A stretch of DNA of 64,000 nucleotides from Cotesia glomerata. Its lineage: Eukaryota; Arthropoda; Insecta; Hymenoptera; Braconidae. The stretch lies in the NCBI RefSeq assembly GCF_020080835.1, contig NC_058164.1, positions 9,680,142-9,744,141 on the forward strand, read 5' to 3'. Every line of letters starts with the position of its first letter. The stretch's first letter is position 1. The notes beneath the pieces were generated by a model. The model saw only the letters and a program-made list of their open reading frames with translations, searched no databases and was not told the origin of the DNA. Position numbers and translations under genes: made by a program. Positions 1 to 12,269 of the stretch are shown piece after piece.

Positions 1-55
1 GCTTCATTGACATTGGAATATATTTATAAATTCTAATTTATAACAGATGATAACG

Positions 56-135
<80 letters not shown>

Positions 136-174
136 TTTACAATATTTTTATTTCTAAAGACTAGTCTGTATTTT
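1..174. repeat. (AAT)n microsatellite with AT-rich flanks
   Basis: AAT repeats run from about 55 to 134. Nothing else is recognisable before the inverted repeat at 175. Confidence 0.9.
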
Positions 175-325
175 TATATATATTTTTTTACAATTGTAAA
201 TTGACTATGTTTATGCCTGGAAGGAATACAGGCTAACAAAAATTATAAATAATTAGAGAAAATTGTGCAATAGACTAGATAGCCAATAACAATTGTAAGC
301 ATAGTCAATTTACAATTGTAAAAAA

Positions 326-334
<9 letters not shown>
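175..334. mobile_element. Short inverted-repeat element with perfect 35-bp arms
   Basis: Positions 175-209 and 300-334 are perfect reverse complements (35 bp, core TTACAATTGTAAATTGACTA) around a 90-bp spacer. (ATA)n follows on the right (to about 361) and lies 40 bp away on the left. It may be a small MITE. No target duplication can be decided because of the flanking TA/AAT repeats. Confidence 0.6.
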
Positions 335-360
<26 letters not shown>

Positions 361-361
361 T

Positions 362-1437
362 TAGAGAAAATTTGAGAGCCAAATTTTGAATAAAATACTA
401 GAAACATCAAAAATCTTAAAAGACTTTTTTCGAGAGTATTTAATTCTCCTCTTGTCAATTTTTTATCAGTAAAAAACTAGAAGTTTTATTTTGTACAGAT
501 TTTCAAAACAAATAAAAAAAAATTTTCAAATGTTTCCAACGTAACACCTGTCTAATAGTCAAATAATAATTATAATATCAATTTAATATTTGTACACATA
601 TTACTAAACACTTTGATAAGAAAATAACAAAATCCACCTGTCACCCAAAGAAAGTTTTTAAAAACCCACCGTAATATTAATCCTAATATAAAATTAATTA
701 TGATTAAATAATAATAATCTCTTAAAGAATGGATTTGACGCATTATTATTCAAATGAACGAAAATTTATTTAACACTTCAAGACACAAATGTTATAATTT
801 ATAATAAATAAAACAACTGAGAGAAACAAATGAATAAATAAAAATATATTAAGATTAAAACACATATAATGGTGACGCCTGTTTGTGAATGGAAAATAAT
901 TTCCACACTTTCTGGCCTATTAACGACCACTTCCTACACGATTTAAAAGTGCTGATCTGAGCGTAAAGCGTAATACACAACACGTGGGTGGTCAACCGAA
1001 TGATTTTAATAAACTACTCAATATATACCTCCTGATAAAATAATAGCGCGAATAAAATTAATCCTTGGAACTTGCAAAGCCAGACATGAAACTCTAATTA
1101 TAATTAAATTTCTAATTGTTAATCGCTAATTATTAATTACGCATTAACATCAACACAACTCTCGTTTATGAAAAATATATATATTCCCACAGGGTTAATT
1201 TGTTTTAAACTTTGAGTTGAGAGTAAAGTTGAAGCGAAATGAAATAGAGAATAACTAAGGGAAACTTTTAAAATGTCATCGAATTAATTCAACTGTAACT
1301 TCCAGCGGTATGTTGTGGAGTTAAACTAAACATTTGAAGCTAATTAGCAAAAGGCAAAAAAGTACATACAAAATGCGACATGCAAAATACTAAATAACTA
1401 ACTAGTTAGCTAGGAAGCTTGAAAAAAGTACAAGGTA
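362..1437. other. No gene seen
   Basis: AT-rich sequence with no convincing exon, RNA gene or repeat beyond short A/T runs. A slightly GC-richer patch lies at about 870-990. Confidence 0.5.
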
Positions 1438-2159
1438 CACTGATAAAAGAATTTAATACGGAGTACTAAACTGATTTAGTAACAAAATTTTTATTCATTT
1501 ATTTGAGAGAAACAAATATTTTGTACCCATCAATATTATTTGTTACAGTTTAATAAATGATTTCTTTATATCAACAAAGCCTCATTACATGGAAATGTAA
1601 TACATGTTTATGTGATACATAACCTATTCAATGACTCAGATTATTTTATTAAGCTCGATTTTGGGATATTAATCTTCCCTTTGAAAACACACATACTCCC
1701 AATAAATGGGCTTCTATTTATGTCTTTTCTCAGTGGAGTTGAGTTAACATTTTTCAATTAGTCTATTATTGATATGTTAAAAACTTGTTTAATTTTTAAT
1801 TTTATAAATGTCTCAAACAAAAAAATATAATTTAATGAGATTCTTTTCTTTATAATACCTTTTATATTTTTACTTAAAATTATTTATTTTAATTATTTTT
1901 ATTTATTTTAAGTTAAAAAGTTAGGTTACATGCTAAAATTAGTTAAAAAATTAATTTCTTTGATACCAATAAGCGATTTATTGAGTAGCAATAAATAATT
2001 TGTTAAATACTACTAAATATTTATTTGGTGGAACTAAATGGGATTTAATAAATGATTTAGTACTTATTACTAAATATTTGGTAATGAAAGGTTTGTTACT
2101 AAATAATTTAGTATCTTTTACTAAATCTTATTAAATAGAACTAAATCCTTCTATCAGTG
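1438..2159. mobile_element. Non-autonomous DNA transposon, CACTGATA termini, ACTAAAT word array
   Basis: Left end CACTGATAAAAGAATTTA and right end TAAATCCTTCTATCAGTG are inverted repeats, with TA on both outer sides. Inside, especially at the right, the word ACTAAAT/ATTTAGT recurs about ten times in both orientations. There is no transposase frame. It shares its terminus with the element at 19317-19546. Confidence 0.75.
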
Positions 2160-2768
2160 TAGTAACGCAGCTGAATGCCGTGGAACGGTGTAAATTCCGT
2201 TAGGTAATGACGGACGATGAGGGATGAGAAAGTTGTACACTACATATATAAATATAGCTGAATTGCATTGCTTTGCCGGTACTGAGTGAAGTTGTGTCTG
2301 TAAAATATACATTTTATATGAATGTAGATGTGACTGAAAATATTTATGTGAATATAAATTGCTGTATATTGTGGAGTGTAGTGCGGGTGAAATTTATTTC
2401 GGGAGACTCGGAACGAGTTTTACGGAAATTGATACAAAGCTAGGTAATACCTGGTAAAATACTGTGTTATCATGTGGATTTAAATGTTTCAAATGTATGC
2501 GTTAGGAGAGAATCAAACTCCCTGAAGCTTAATTAACCGATTAAAAATTTTCATCAAATAAATTTTTAGGCGTTAATTCACCCTTTGAGGATTATTTTAA
2601 CTGGAAAATTCTATTCAGTGCCAACATCACAAATTTTTTTAATCGATAATTTCATTTATCGAAGTTTTTGGTATCGAAAAACGAAAAGATTTGATTCTTA
2701 CTTTAAACTCAAATTTCTGCTAAAAGAAGAGAGAATATGTAAAAATTGACCAAAAACATTTTAATATA
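2160..2768. other. No gene seen
   Basis: There is a modest GC rise at 2160-2240 and 2280-2420, but no supported open reading frame or splice structure. Confidence 0.5.
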
Positions 2769-3271
2769 CATGAAAAGAACAAGATGACACTGGATAATTA
2801 TCCCATATTATACTGAGTGAAAAAAAATTTCAGATAGTAGCTAGTATAATTTAGATTACAATGAGAATAATCCACATTATAATGAGTACACGGAAAGATT
2901 AGAACCCGACTGGTTCGTGTTCTGCACCAGACTCAGTCGTGTGCAAGAAAAAATGGAAGAAAAATTAGTTTACACCAGACTGAGTTGTGTGCGCACACGA
3001 CTCACTCGTGTTCTGCACCAGAGTGCTGCACCAGAATCCGTGCATAATAACCACTCTGACACCGCACACGAGTGAGTCTGGTGCAAAACACGAACCAGTC
3101 GGGTTCTAATCTTTCCGTGTATAATCCAGATATCACGCAGATATCCAGATATCATGAGAATAATCCAGATATAATCTGGATTTTTCTAGCTACTATCTGA
3201 AATTTTTTTCACTACAAATATCACTGAGTATAATCTTGGATGATATCCAGTATCATCTTGTTCTTTCCGTG
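2769..3271. mobile_element. MITE with about 115-bp terminal inverted repeats, CCAGATAT word array, interrupted by a second MITE
   Basis: The left end CATGAAAAGAACAAGATGA and the right end TCATCTTGTTCTTTCCGTG are inverted repeats. The pairing continues inward through TTTCAGATAGTAGCTAG (about 2828-2846) and CTAGCTACTATCTGAAA (about 3186-3202), with a 12-bp indel. TA flanks both ends. On the right arm CCAGATAT recurs several times. The centre is occupied by the element at 2889-3119. Confidence 0.75.
2889..3119. mobile_element. Nested MITE, CACGGAAAGATT termini
   Basis: This is a 231-bp element with inverted repeats of about 57 bp (CACGGAAAGATTAGAACCCG at the left, its complement at the right) and TA on both sides. 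It contains repeated CGTGTTCTGCACCAGACTC-type words. It lies in the centre of the MITE 2769-3271, so it inserted later. Confidence 0.85.
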
Positions 3272-5133
3272 TAAAATTCCATTTCCTACGAAAACGGTTT
3301 CTTATGATTTTTTTGTATCTTCAATTCTTTATCCAAAATTTGGATTTCAAACTTTTAGAATAACTTTGTCAGTTCAAACTTATAATTGTCAATATTTGAT
3401 CTTAAAAAAAATATTTTTTTTTTATGGAATTAATAGCAAAATTTTAATTTAATGAAAAAATTTCCATCAATATTAAAAAAAATGGCAAGGCAAGCAATTT
3501 CGTTGCAGATATAGAAGAGCTACATAGCTTTTTTCAATAAATTGACAAGTCCATTATCGGAAAATAGTACAATCGAATAGAGCAAAAATAAAATAATTTA
3601 AAAAAATTTTTCTGGCTTTCATCCTAATAATATAAAGTAAACTGGAATTTATTGAGTTCTGATATAAAATTGTGTAAACTACATGATGTGTTTTCCGATT
3701 ATGACGATTTTCTGTTATGGACATATATGGATTTTATCCATTGAGCCTTGGAACTCGATGTCTGCTGCAGAAGCTCCGTACTAAGTCGAGTAAGAACACG
3801 ACACTCGTATGATAAAAAGAACAAAACCCAATAAAAACAAGACAAGTGAGACTATTTTTACGATTCAAGTCGCGAGGAAACGGGTTCTGCTGCACATGCA
3901 ACAAAGCTTTACTTTACTTTACTTTATTTACCTTTTTCATCTTTCCATTATATATATATTCACATTCACATTCACATACTTTACAACTTTTAGATACCAT
4001 TACGCTTTTTCCTCTCCTTTCATCTAAATTATTCTCTATACTTTCTATTCTGTATAAATTTTAAACGAAAAATCATGTTTTCTCCCATTTATTCAAGATT
4101 TAAAATGTACATGCATATACTTCAAAAAATTTAATCATAAATTTTATAATCCGATTAATGAATTATTACCTCGATTATAATTATTCATACAGTTGACATT
4201 TCATCACTTTAAATAATAATGAGTTCTGTAAATATTTTTATAATTAAATGTTATTTTAAAAATCATGTAAATTTTCAAAAAAATATATTTTTCATAATCA
4301 TCATTATCAATAACAAATATTTCAATATTTTACGCTTAAAACAAGCATTTTAATGTTTAAGCGTTTATTTATAACTTTTGAAATTCATTCTTCCATTTAC
4401 TCAATAAGCGCTAAAGTTGATAATTTAAGTAAAAGATAAACTTAATGATTAATTTCAATTCTTGTTAACTCGGAATAACTCTGACTATACATCAGGAAAC
4501 AATTTTTCTATCAATAATTATCATCTTAATCTAAGCTAAAATTATTCATTTTTCCATTGGAAATTATGTAGATCTGATATGTTATCTAATCGATTATAGA
4601 TCCGTTTATGTATAATGATTGATGAATAAAAATGAATTTTCCGTGAATTTAGAAGCATGAAAGCCATGTAGTAAATAACTTCGTTAATCCGCATAGTCAC
4701 ACTTAATAAATATTCAGATTTAAAAAAAAATGAGGGCACTCAGGTTATTAATTTGTACTTTATTGACTTATTCAGGACGGGTAAAGTTACAAACTAATCA
4801 ATAAATCTACTTTTAGTATAAAATATTTATTCGGTCATAAACTCATAAAGTTTTCTGATAACGAAAGAGTGTAATTAATTTTTAACCTAATTTGCGAAAA
4901 CATTGATTATCTATAAAAAGTATACTAAAAATTTTTATTTTATTAATATTGCAAAACTATATATAATATGAAATACCAATATTGGGTTCTACGCAATAGT
5001 TAATGAATAACTTTCAATTTTTTTTTTTGATTTTTAAAAATAATTTAATGCTAATAACGATCTTAATTTTTTCTCTAAATTTACATTGTTAAAACGCTTA
5101 CAATAATTTATTTTTTATTTTCTCATTATAATA

Positions 5134-5170
5134 TTACGTTAATTACGTCAATTACGTCATTTGGTGACGT
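5134..5170. promoter_or_regulatory. Cluster of CRE/bZIP-like motifs
   Basis: ATTACGTTA, ATTACGTCA, ATTACGTCA and TGGTGACGT occur within 37 bp, an unusual density of TGACGT-type half sites in DNA this AT-rich. By family knowledge such sites bind CREB/ATF or C/EBP-like bZIP factors. An enhancer role is inference only. Confidence 0.3.
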
Positions 5171-6160
5171 TTATTTATGTATGGATTTAGTGGATAAGAC
5201 TTTTGGCACTCGTGTATGAGAATACACGTTTTGCTCGTTGCGTCAATACTCCCGTTGCTGACAGCCTGATTCATTCAGCTATATAGTTGATTGGATTGTC
5301 ATCATATGGTGTTGCATTTTTTATAAAGTTTTTTTTTTTTTTTTTTCTCAATAAAAACACCTTTTGAAATGTTACTGATATTTTCATCAATAACGAAAAA
5401 GATAAGTTTTAACATAGTATTTGAACTTTAAGTTTGGTAAAGAAATAAAATAGATCAAGCTGTAACAAAGAAAACATTTTTTGAGAAATAAAATAAATGA
5501 TTTATATAGATTTATACATTACATATATTAAAAATGTCAATAATTATTATTCAAAATCCGAGAATTAATTTTTTTGTAGTATTGATGCTATTACTACAAT
5601 TTCAATTAAGATCTTAAAATTGAATTGAGTTAACAGTATTTATATATTAAAAAACTGTAATTATTCATTACCACACTAATTCACTATTTTGATGACCAGA
5701 TACGTCTAAATTATTACAGTTAACTGCAACCTTTGCACATTTGACTTAAGAAAAATGAATAATTACTATACTAATGAAAATCAATTTTTTGTTATTCTGC
5801 TCTCTCTCAGCATCTTTCATTAAATCATTTTTAAATTAATAGCTGTTCATTTATTAAATTTTGAACCACTAATAGCTTTTTGAAATAACTATCTAATTTA
5901 TTGTCAGTTAAATTTTTTCAAAATTTGCAAAAACGTTAAATTTTACAAAACGTAATTCACTGAAAAATTCTTTAAATCAATAATCGTTTAATTTGAATAT
6001 ATAGGGTGCATTATCATTACTGATATAGTTCAGTATTGAAGTGTTCATATAGTAAGACAGTAATTTGGATATTAAATGGAATATTTAATCAGTAAATAGT
6101 AGAGAGTGGAGAGTGGAGTTAAAGGAATTCAGAACGACAGTAAGTCTAAGATGTTTGTCA

Positions 6161-6197
6161 GAATAGAATAGAGTAGAGTAAAGTAGAGTAGAGTTGA
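6161..6197. repeat. Imperfect AGAGT/AGAAT minisatellite
   Basis: A short run of AGAAT and AGAGT units (gaatagaatagagtagagta and following). No other content. Confidence 0.7.
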
Positions 6198-7118
6198 GAA
6201 CAAACGAGCTGTGGAACAAGCTTAGGGCTTTAGTATAGAAGTTAACTGTCAGGTTAAGATAAGACGTATTGCTATAGCTAAATCTGATGGACAATAATTA
6301 AATGCACGACTTCGAGTTAAGAATTCACCGTGGAATCAGAACTGTATAACAAGGATTTGGGTCAGACGTTATACCCTTACCAAGACATATCAATTTATTT
6401 AACTTAACTGAATCAATAACTCCACCGTAACCATGTATATTGAAATATCCGTAGCTATTTTTTTCTATTCATTTGTTAATATTTGTTAATTATGTGATAA
6501 TTAATTTTCGTTGACTTTAATATCAAAGTTGTGCTGTTTTAATTTAAAATAATTATTTTCATGATATATTAATATGTATTTTTTTTTAATTTTGAAGGAT
6601 TTATTTAAAGATAAATGAGGTTCTGAGAATTATTCCACGGATCAGCACGTGTTTTTCATAATCATAATCCTCGACAAACATGCGCGGGTGGCGAAAGTTA
6701 CACCAGTCTTGTCTTAATGTACATGTACACTAAACTTTAATATATATGTATATATAATATATACCTTTTACGCTTAACTCCTACTACCTGACCCACCTCC
6801 ACAGATCGTGAGTTCTCATTTTTATTCCTGTTTTATTTTATTTTTTCTACATTTGTAATTTTTTATACAACCAAGTTCCGGGAAGTAGATCAATTACTGT
6901 TCTTTTTTGCAATTTAATATGATCTGGTGTACACCAGAGTTTGAGAAAAAATGTTAACTGTTATTACTATCAAACACTTATTCTTTATGAATTATTATAT
7001 ATTTTTATTTTATCTGATAATTTTTTTTTAATTGGAGCTAATATGAGGAAGGAAATGCACAAATCGAAAAGTAGACTCGGAATCGAAAGACATGTCTTTG
7101 AGATTTAGCTATTTATTG

Positions 7119-7765
7119 CATGCCTTAAGCGCGAAGCGCGCAGCTATGCTCTACTCTCGCCTAAAAATCGTGATTTCGATTAAAACGTGATTTTCATAAT
7201 TTAAACGAAAAAAATTATGGATAAAAAGTATATTGAAATAAATAATAGTAACTACAGAACACGTTAAAAAAATTTTCTTATCGATTAAATAAGATTTCTC
7301 AGAAAAAACGCGTTTTTCTGATGAATTAAATGAATAAGAGCGTGGCATTCATAGAAGCTATGGGCTTGATAACACCACAACTTTGTCAAAAATCACTTTC
7401 ACGATTCAATTTTTTTTTGTTTTATTCCTGAGGAAGTTTATCAAAACCCTTGTGAAAATTGCGTGTCAAAATAATTCCGTTTCGATACAGTTAATTTTTT
7501 TTGATTGTCAGTTCGGTGACTTTTTCTGCGATTTCGGCAGCCATATATATTATTTTTCATAAACAGAATTGAAATAACTATAAACAAGCAGAAACTATAC
7601 ATACATGATGGTATAATTACTAACTGTTTTATCATCTGTTAAAATCTTTCTTTAGTTCGACCTACAGAGGGGATAATACTACTCGCGGGAAAATTCAAAT
7701 TAAAAACGAATAATTTTTGTTATGATCTAAATAATTTATGTATGACATGAGCGCTTAAGGCATGC
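7119..7765. repeat. 15-bp perfect inverted pair, possible element ends
   Basis: GCATGCCTTAAGCGC at 7119-7133 is mirrored by GCGCTTAAGGCATGC at 7751-7765. The left copy continues into GAAGCGCGC. No target duplication or word array was seen, so this may be a MITE or just a paired motif. Confidence 0.3.
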
Positions 7766-7774
7766 TCATTTGGA

Positions 7775-7814
7775 TTTTCCAAACTTTTTATTTATTTTCC
7801 AAACTTTTTATTTA
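7775..7814. repeat. Exact 20-bp tandem duplication
   Basis: The 20-bp unit TTTTCCAAACTTTTTATTTA occurs twice without a gap. Confidence 0.9.
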
Positions 7815-10094
7815 TAATTTGAAGTATTATTAAAGAAAAATTGTACGTGGTATGAAAGATTAAAAGAAACCAGTCTAGATATATACTTCTTTGAAGAGCA
7901 TCAGAGACCAGACCACATAACAGAAACCGAGAAATTGAGAATGGCTCCGGGGTAAAACTCTCAGCGAAACGTTTTTCGGTAAAATTGGAAAAACTCAGGC
8001 GAGGAAAATTTAACTGGTTAAAGTTAAAGGCGACATGAAAAGACGATAGACCTGAGAGGAAGATTGCAGTGGAATAACGTTTCCTGAATTTAAATTTAAA
8101 TAAATGAAATATTCACAAGATTTGACCAATTTTCAGATCTATAAAAATAAAAATAAATATTATCTGGTACTTTTTGTCCGATTTTCGTTGCTTTGTAGAT
8201 TTTTCTTTATAGTTATTATTTAAAATCTGTCAAGATTTTCATATTATTATTATTATTATTTCATTTTTATTTTTATTTTTAACAATAAAAATAATAAATG
8301 TGTGTAAGTATAAAGATGAGTGCATTTATGTGTCAAGCAGAAAGCAGTTAGTATCGACTTTCTTATTCGAGGTCATGACTCTTGGCAATATTAGGCGTGG
8401 TGATTCTTCATTTATTGAAAAGATAATATTTCCTTTATAACTTGTTTTATTATATATTATTTTTATATTTATTACTGCTAATTACTTCCTTTATTATATT
8501 GTTTTCAAAAGTTAAGCCTTGAATCAGTCAGAGAGTAATTTTGCCGATTATTGATACTTAAAAAGTATGTTCTCTGATAAATTATCATCTTCACAAATTA
8601 TTTTTTATCATTTATACATTCCATTTCATTAATATTTTATGTTTTGTTAACTAGAGACTTATGGAATTTTTTTATCCTTTTCAACAACTGTTTTCGATAA
8701 GTTTCTCTGGTTAATCTTTCTCAGAATTATACAAATCACTTTTTTACAAAGTAAATTAGAAGTATAGATAATAAATTCGTTTCTAGGATCAAGTAATAAT
8801 TATTTTGATGGACATAAAAAAAATATAATTCAAAATGGGTATGCGTATAAAATGATTGATGCAATCCAAAACGTCATCACATGTGTCAGTACATTTATGG
8901 AGTTAACTAAAGTCAGTTTTATACGTGCAGAGTTATTAAAATGAAGACACGTATCGTAAGATACCCATATTTGAAAACAAAGAAATGAGTGAACACCATT
9001 GTAATATTTATTATTTTTAATATATATGTATAAAATCATAACAATAATAATAAATAGATGTATGTAGGTGTATTTTTTCTCAACAATAGTATTTGTTAAA
9101 TAGTCATACACGTGTGCCAGACGGTTCCATCGTCAATATGCCAGCACAGCCTCATTGTTTGCATTATCATCCTCAATCAAGCTGACGATTATCGATCAAA
9201 CACGCAAGATTTCTACTCATTTTTTACGCTCTGTATTATTAGATGACACGTCAACATCCACAATAAAATGTCAGGAAAAGTGATGACAATTTTACTTGTA
9301 ATTTTTAAAAATATTTCGATCAAGTGAATTATTCTCAGCTTCTATTCCGATTTTCCCTGTCAGCACTTGGTTTTTTTCTGCTTTACGTTTTACTAGACCT
9401 TTCTCAGCTCTTTCGACAGTCCAATCAGGAAATAGGCCAGGGATAATCTTGAAACTTATTGAAAAAAAGTCGATTCATTCGAGGGAATCCGCCCACGTGA
9501 ATGAAGAGCTCGCTCCAATTAACTGAAAATTCAAACGCTGATGAATATTTATTTAGATAGAAAGCGAAATTCTATTTTATCTTTTTATTTATTTTTATCA
9601 TATAAACTTATAGTAAATAAATATTAGTGTACATTCATGCATACTGAAATTTTATTTCCATTTATATTGAAATTTAGTATAGTAGTATTTTGTTTTGTGA
9701 ATAATTTGATTAATTTTGTATAAGTGTATCAACGATTTTATTATTAAATTGAGTATCTTGTAAAAATTTTTTTATTTTTATAGAAAAAAAGAACAAGTTG
9801 ATAAGTAAAAATTTTAGCTAATAGTGAAATGGGCTTACAATTTTATACAATTTTATTAAATTCTTATTTAATAAAATTAAGATAGAAATCCAAAGACGAT
9901 AAAAAAATCAAACTGTACCCTTAGAATTTTTTATGATCATTACTTTTAATTTTATAATTCGCAGTCAAAAATTTTGTATCACATTGTAAACTCAATATTT
10001 ATATGGGATTCATAAAAGTTTATTAAATTTCGCAATTATTTATTTTTTTTTTATTAAAAAAATAATTATTCAAATAAGCTAAAAACTAAGAATA

Positions 10095-10756
10095 CACGGA
10101 GAGAAAAGAATAGAACGCATTCCTATGTTAGAATGGTAACCATTACCATGTTACATAGTAACGAAAATTTTTGTGAGAACCCTGTGTAAATTCGCTAATA
10201 AAAATCTTAGAAATTGTGATAAAAATATGAACAATCACCCATTCGATGCGGAATTAAATTCTGAAAATAATGTTGTTTTTTTATTTTTTTGATGAAAATT
10301 TCAATTTGTTATTAACAAAAAATATGACCAAAATAAAAAATCTCAGTTTTTCGTAAATAACTCAATAACTATTGATGATATCAAAAATCGGAAAAAAGAT
10401 CCTTAAAGAGGAGGAAATTTCTGAAAAATGTCTCGACTCCCGGAATTCTAGCTTGAAAAACAATAATTTTTATTTAATGTTAAAAATAGAGTTCCGCGCG
10501 ACTTTTGTCACACGGCCGCGCCGATGCTAAAATACGACGGCAATTGCGCGGAACCCTATTTTCAACATTAAAACAAAAACATTATTTTCAGAATTTAATT
10601 CCGCATCGAATGAGTGATTGTTCATATTTTTATCACAATTTCTAAGATTTTTATTTACAAATTTACACAGGGTTCTCACAAAAATTTGCGTTACTATGTA
10701 ACATGGTAATGGTTACCATTCTACATAGGAGTAAGTTCTATTCTTTTCTCTCCGTG
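10095..10756. mobile_element. MITE with about 185-bp terminal inverted repeats, CACGGAGAGAAAAG termini
   Basis: The left arm (10095 to about 10280) pairs with the right arm (about 10571-10756). It includes AGAATGGTAACCATTACCAT near the end and the stretch with CATTCGATGCGGAATTAAAT. TA lies outside both ends. Terminal words such as CTATGTTA, GTTACATAG and GGTAACCATTACC repeat. The centre (about 10465-10590) is a second inverted repeat with the GC-rich arms GAGTTCCGCGC and GCGCGGAACCC. No transposase. Confidence 0.85.
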
Positions 10757-11254
10757 TACTTTATGATACGTTAGTATTTATTTGATGATAAAATTTGAAC
10801 CTTATACATTTTAAAAATATTATCGTTATCAACTGTGATAGTTTAAAAAAATATACTTTTTACAACACCCGGCTAGTTTTATAGGAAAAATTTAAAGTTT
10901 TTATCTTTCTTGACAGTATTTTAATGTCTTAATACAAGTTTTGAAGTACTTTTATAGTTATTCGTCTAAAAAATAATACTCAAAAGTGCCCTTTGGCGAC
11001 AAATTTACAGTGTTTGTAGAGAACATTCCACGAAACATTTAAATGTTATAAAAGTTCGCTTACAAATAATAAATAATTCAAAATTGGTTTTGATCCATTA
11101 CAATCTTCTGAAATTATTTTATAACTGCAATTTCACTTTAAAAAATTAATATTAATTTTCTCGCTTTTCTTGATTAATTCCCATGAGAAACTAGATCATA
11201 TTAATATTAAATACGTGATTAAACGGTATCTAGACTCATCTAAAGAAAATCTCA
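10757..11254. other. No gene seen
   Basis: AT-rich sequence without recognisable features. Confidence 0.5.
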
Positions 11255-11350
11255 GGGAAAGGAGAAATAGGAGAGACTATCTTAGTGCGAGTTTACCAAC
11301 GAATCAAAAATAGCCCAGACTGGGAATCGAACTCGGCGCCTCAAGAGGTA
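11255..11350 (-). mobile_element. tRNA-derived SINE fragment
   Basis: On the minus strand GAGTTCGATTCCCAGTCTGGGCT is a T arm with B box, and it is followed by a body ending in a CT-rich tract (plus strand GGAGAAATAGGAGAGACT). This resembles the order in the SINE at 27387-27621. The 5' half of the tRNA head is missing or diverged. Confidence 0.5.
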
Positions 11351-11929
11351 CATTAAAATTTTATGTTCAGTTGTCCGATACTGTTTTTTTGATTTTTTTA
11401 AACATTTTTAACAAAGTAAAATAATTAATGGGCTTAATTTTTGACAAGTAGCAGATGAATATTTAATTTTTAAATACTGAGATTTATTATTTAAAAATTC
11501 ATACTTTCTTTTGAGCGTTTAACCAATTGAATAAGATCTACAATAATAAATAAGTAATTATCTAAAAAAAAAATTAATAAAGTTATTAAAATCATTCGTG
11601 ATATTTTCACTGGAAATAAACAAAAACAATAACAACAACAACAATAATACAATAGAATACAAAGTAATATATATTTAAAATGAGAGAGTTTGTTATTTGT
11701 TATTGTATGGATGTATTATTACTGAATTTAATTGTATGTGCCGTAGGATATAATAGTATTGGAAGTAAACAGAGAGTGGAGACTAACAACAATACTGTAC
11801 GTCAACATATAACAACTAAAGTACCAACTTACTAACTGCAATATATAATAGTAATAGTAGTTTGAATACACTGATACTAGTGCTAGTAGTAACTTTTATC
11901 AAAGTATAAGTAAAGTAGAACTACTGGTG
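11351..11929. other. No gene seen
   Basis: AT-rich, with an AACAACAACAATAAT simple run near 11625-11650 and short TAGTAG-type repeats around 11845-11890. Confidence 0.5.
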
Positions 11930-12265
11930 ATTGGTAATGCAGTGTAGACATAGATACAGACATAGCCATAGACAGTAGAAGAGTATGTTCTGGTGGCTAT
12001 GGTCCCCCGCGACGATAACGAGTTCAGAAGAGGTGGGGTGTTATTTCTCTTTCTCTGTCTGTCCTTTTCCTTCTCACAACTCAAAGCATAGCATGCTCTT
12101 GTTAAATTACACTACACACACACGGGAACGGACAACTTCGCGCCATTCCGAGATACATCGCTGCGACCAGTCAGCCTTAAACCGCGAACTAAGACCACGC
12201 GAGTACCCAGTGCACTGTTTATTACTCTCTTCTCGTAAAAGCCGACTAATTCCGTTTTTCCGTAA
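11930..12265 (+). promoter_or_regulatory. GC-richer island, possible promoter or non-coding first exon
   Basis: The stretch has several CpG-containing words (CCCCCGCGACGATAACG, CGCGCCATTCCGAG, CCGCGAACTAAGACCACGCG) in a region otherwise near one-quarter GC. It includes GACCAGTCAGCC, which could be an initiator, and GTAAAA/GTAAAT donors at its right edge. The open frame across it (94 codons) has no recognisable protein character. A transcription start is an inference. Confidence 0.25.
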
Positions 12266-12269
12266 ATAA

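Larger units (their letters stand above)
3274..10094. other. Gene-free AT-rich tract
   Basis: I see no coding exon supported by composition and splice sites. Local items are a T run at about 5328-5346, a bZIP-like site cluster (5134-5170), AGAGT-type repeats (6161-6197), a 15-bp inverted pair (7119-7133 with 7751-7765) and an exact 20-bp tandem duplication (7775-7814). The remainder is T/A-rich and featureless to inspection. Confidence 0.5.

Noticed and set aside
11985..12269. 94-codon plus-strand frame
   Set aside because: Lies in a GC-richer island but shows no domain, and low-complexity serine/arginine composition. A non-coding exon or promoter is more plausible.
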